Source of the DNA: Rapana venosa
Taxonomy: Eukaryota > Mollusca > Gastropoda > Neogastropoda > Muricidae
DNA: 64,000 nucleotides
Direction of reading: 5' to 3'
Assembly: GCA_028751875.1 (NCBI GenBank)
Contig: CM054158.1
Location: 17,759,808-17,823,807 of the forward strand
Below, one piece after another: positions 63,989 through 64,000 of this stretch. Numbering within the stretch: the stretch's first letter is position 1; each line of letters begins with the position of its first letter. The notes beneath the pieces are model-generated. The model was given only the letters and a program-made list of their open reading frames with translations, was not told where the DNA came from and did not search any database. The position numbers were made by a program, and so were the translations under genes.

Positions 63989-64000
63989 GTGAGTATGCAT

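Overview
The window is animal nuclear DNA, most likely from a mollusc and probably a marine gastropod. It has intron-split genes with GT/AG boundaries, two recognisable metazoan nuclear genes, several non-LTR retrotransposon families, many tRNA-derived SINEs, and very dense microsatellites and poly-C/poly-G tracts. The phylum call rests on the repeat style and gene content. I cannot name the species.

Layout. 1-13 kb is accessory repeat-rich DNA: the 3' half of an I-like LINE (1-1545), a decayed RTE-like LINE fragment (2160-3125), several SINEs, long simple repeats, and a nearly full-length but frameshifted RTE-like LINE (about 9690-12897). A tandem pair of related, unnamed and apparently damaged protein-coding units follows (13886-14825 and 15200-16129). 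Next is a long open frame for a disordered Ser/Pro-rich protein (17381-19228). 19.2-29 kb is gene-poor and holds microsatellites, a 40-bp minisatellite interrupted by a SINE, several SINEs (one with a perfect 13-bp target-site duplication) and a MITE.

Two conserved genes fill the rest. NUP50 (nucleoporin 50, an importin-alpha co-factor) lies on the minus strand, with seven coding exons between 37575 and 29082. The exons join in phase into a 462-residue protein, close to the length of vertebrate NUP50. PHF21A (BHC80, the H3K4me0-reading subunit of the LSD1/CoREST complex) lies on the plus strand. Eleven coding exons from 42373 to 63988 join in phase for 458 residues and end on a complete C4HC3 PHD finger; the gene continues past the window edge. 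The two genes are divergent, with start codons 4.8 kb apart and a LINE fragment between them.

Introns hold most of the remaining repeats: a chimeric SINE joining a tRNA-like head to a 5S rRNA segment (34836-35130), nested SINEs (36785-37480), a CAGGG-ended DNA element with a 5-bp duplication (48722-49480), a LINE fragment with an inverted 5' end (51270-51775), a second MITE copy (54166-54592) and a 55-bp minisatellite (55060-56085). I saw no CRISPR array, operon or prokaryotic feature, and no intact tRNA or rRNA gene.
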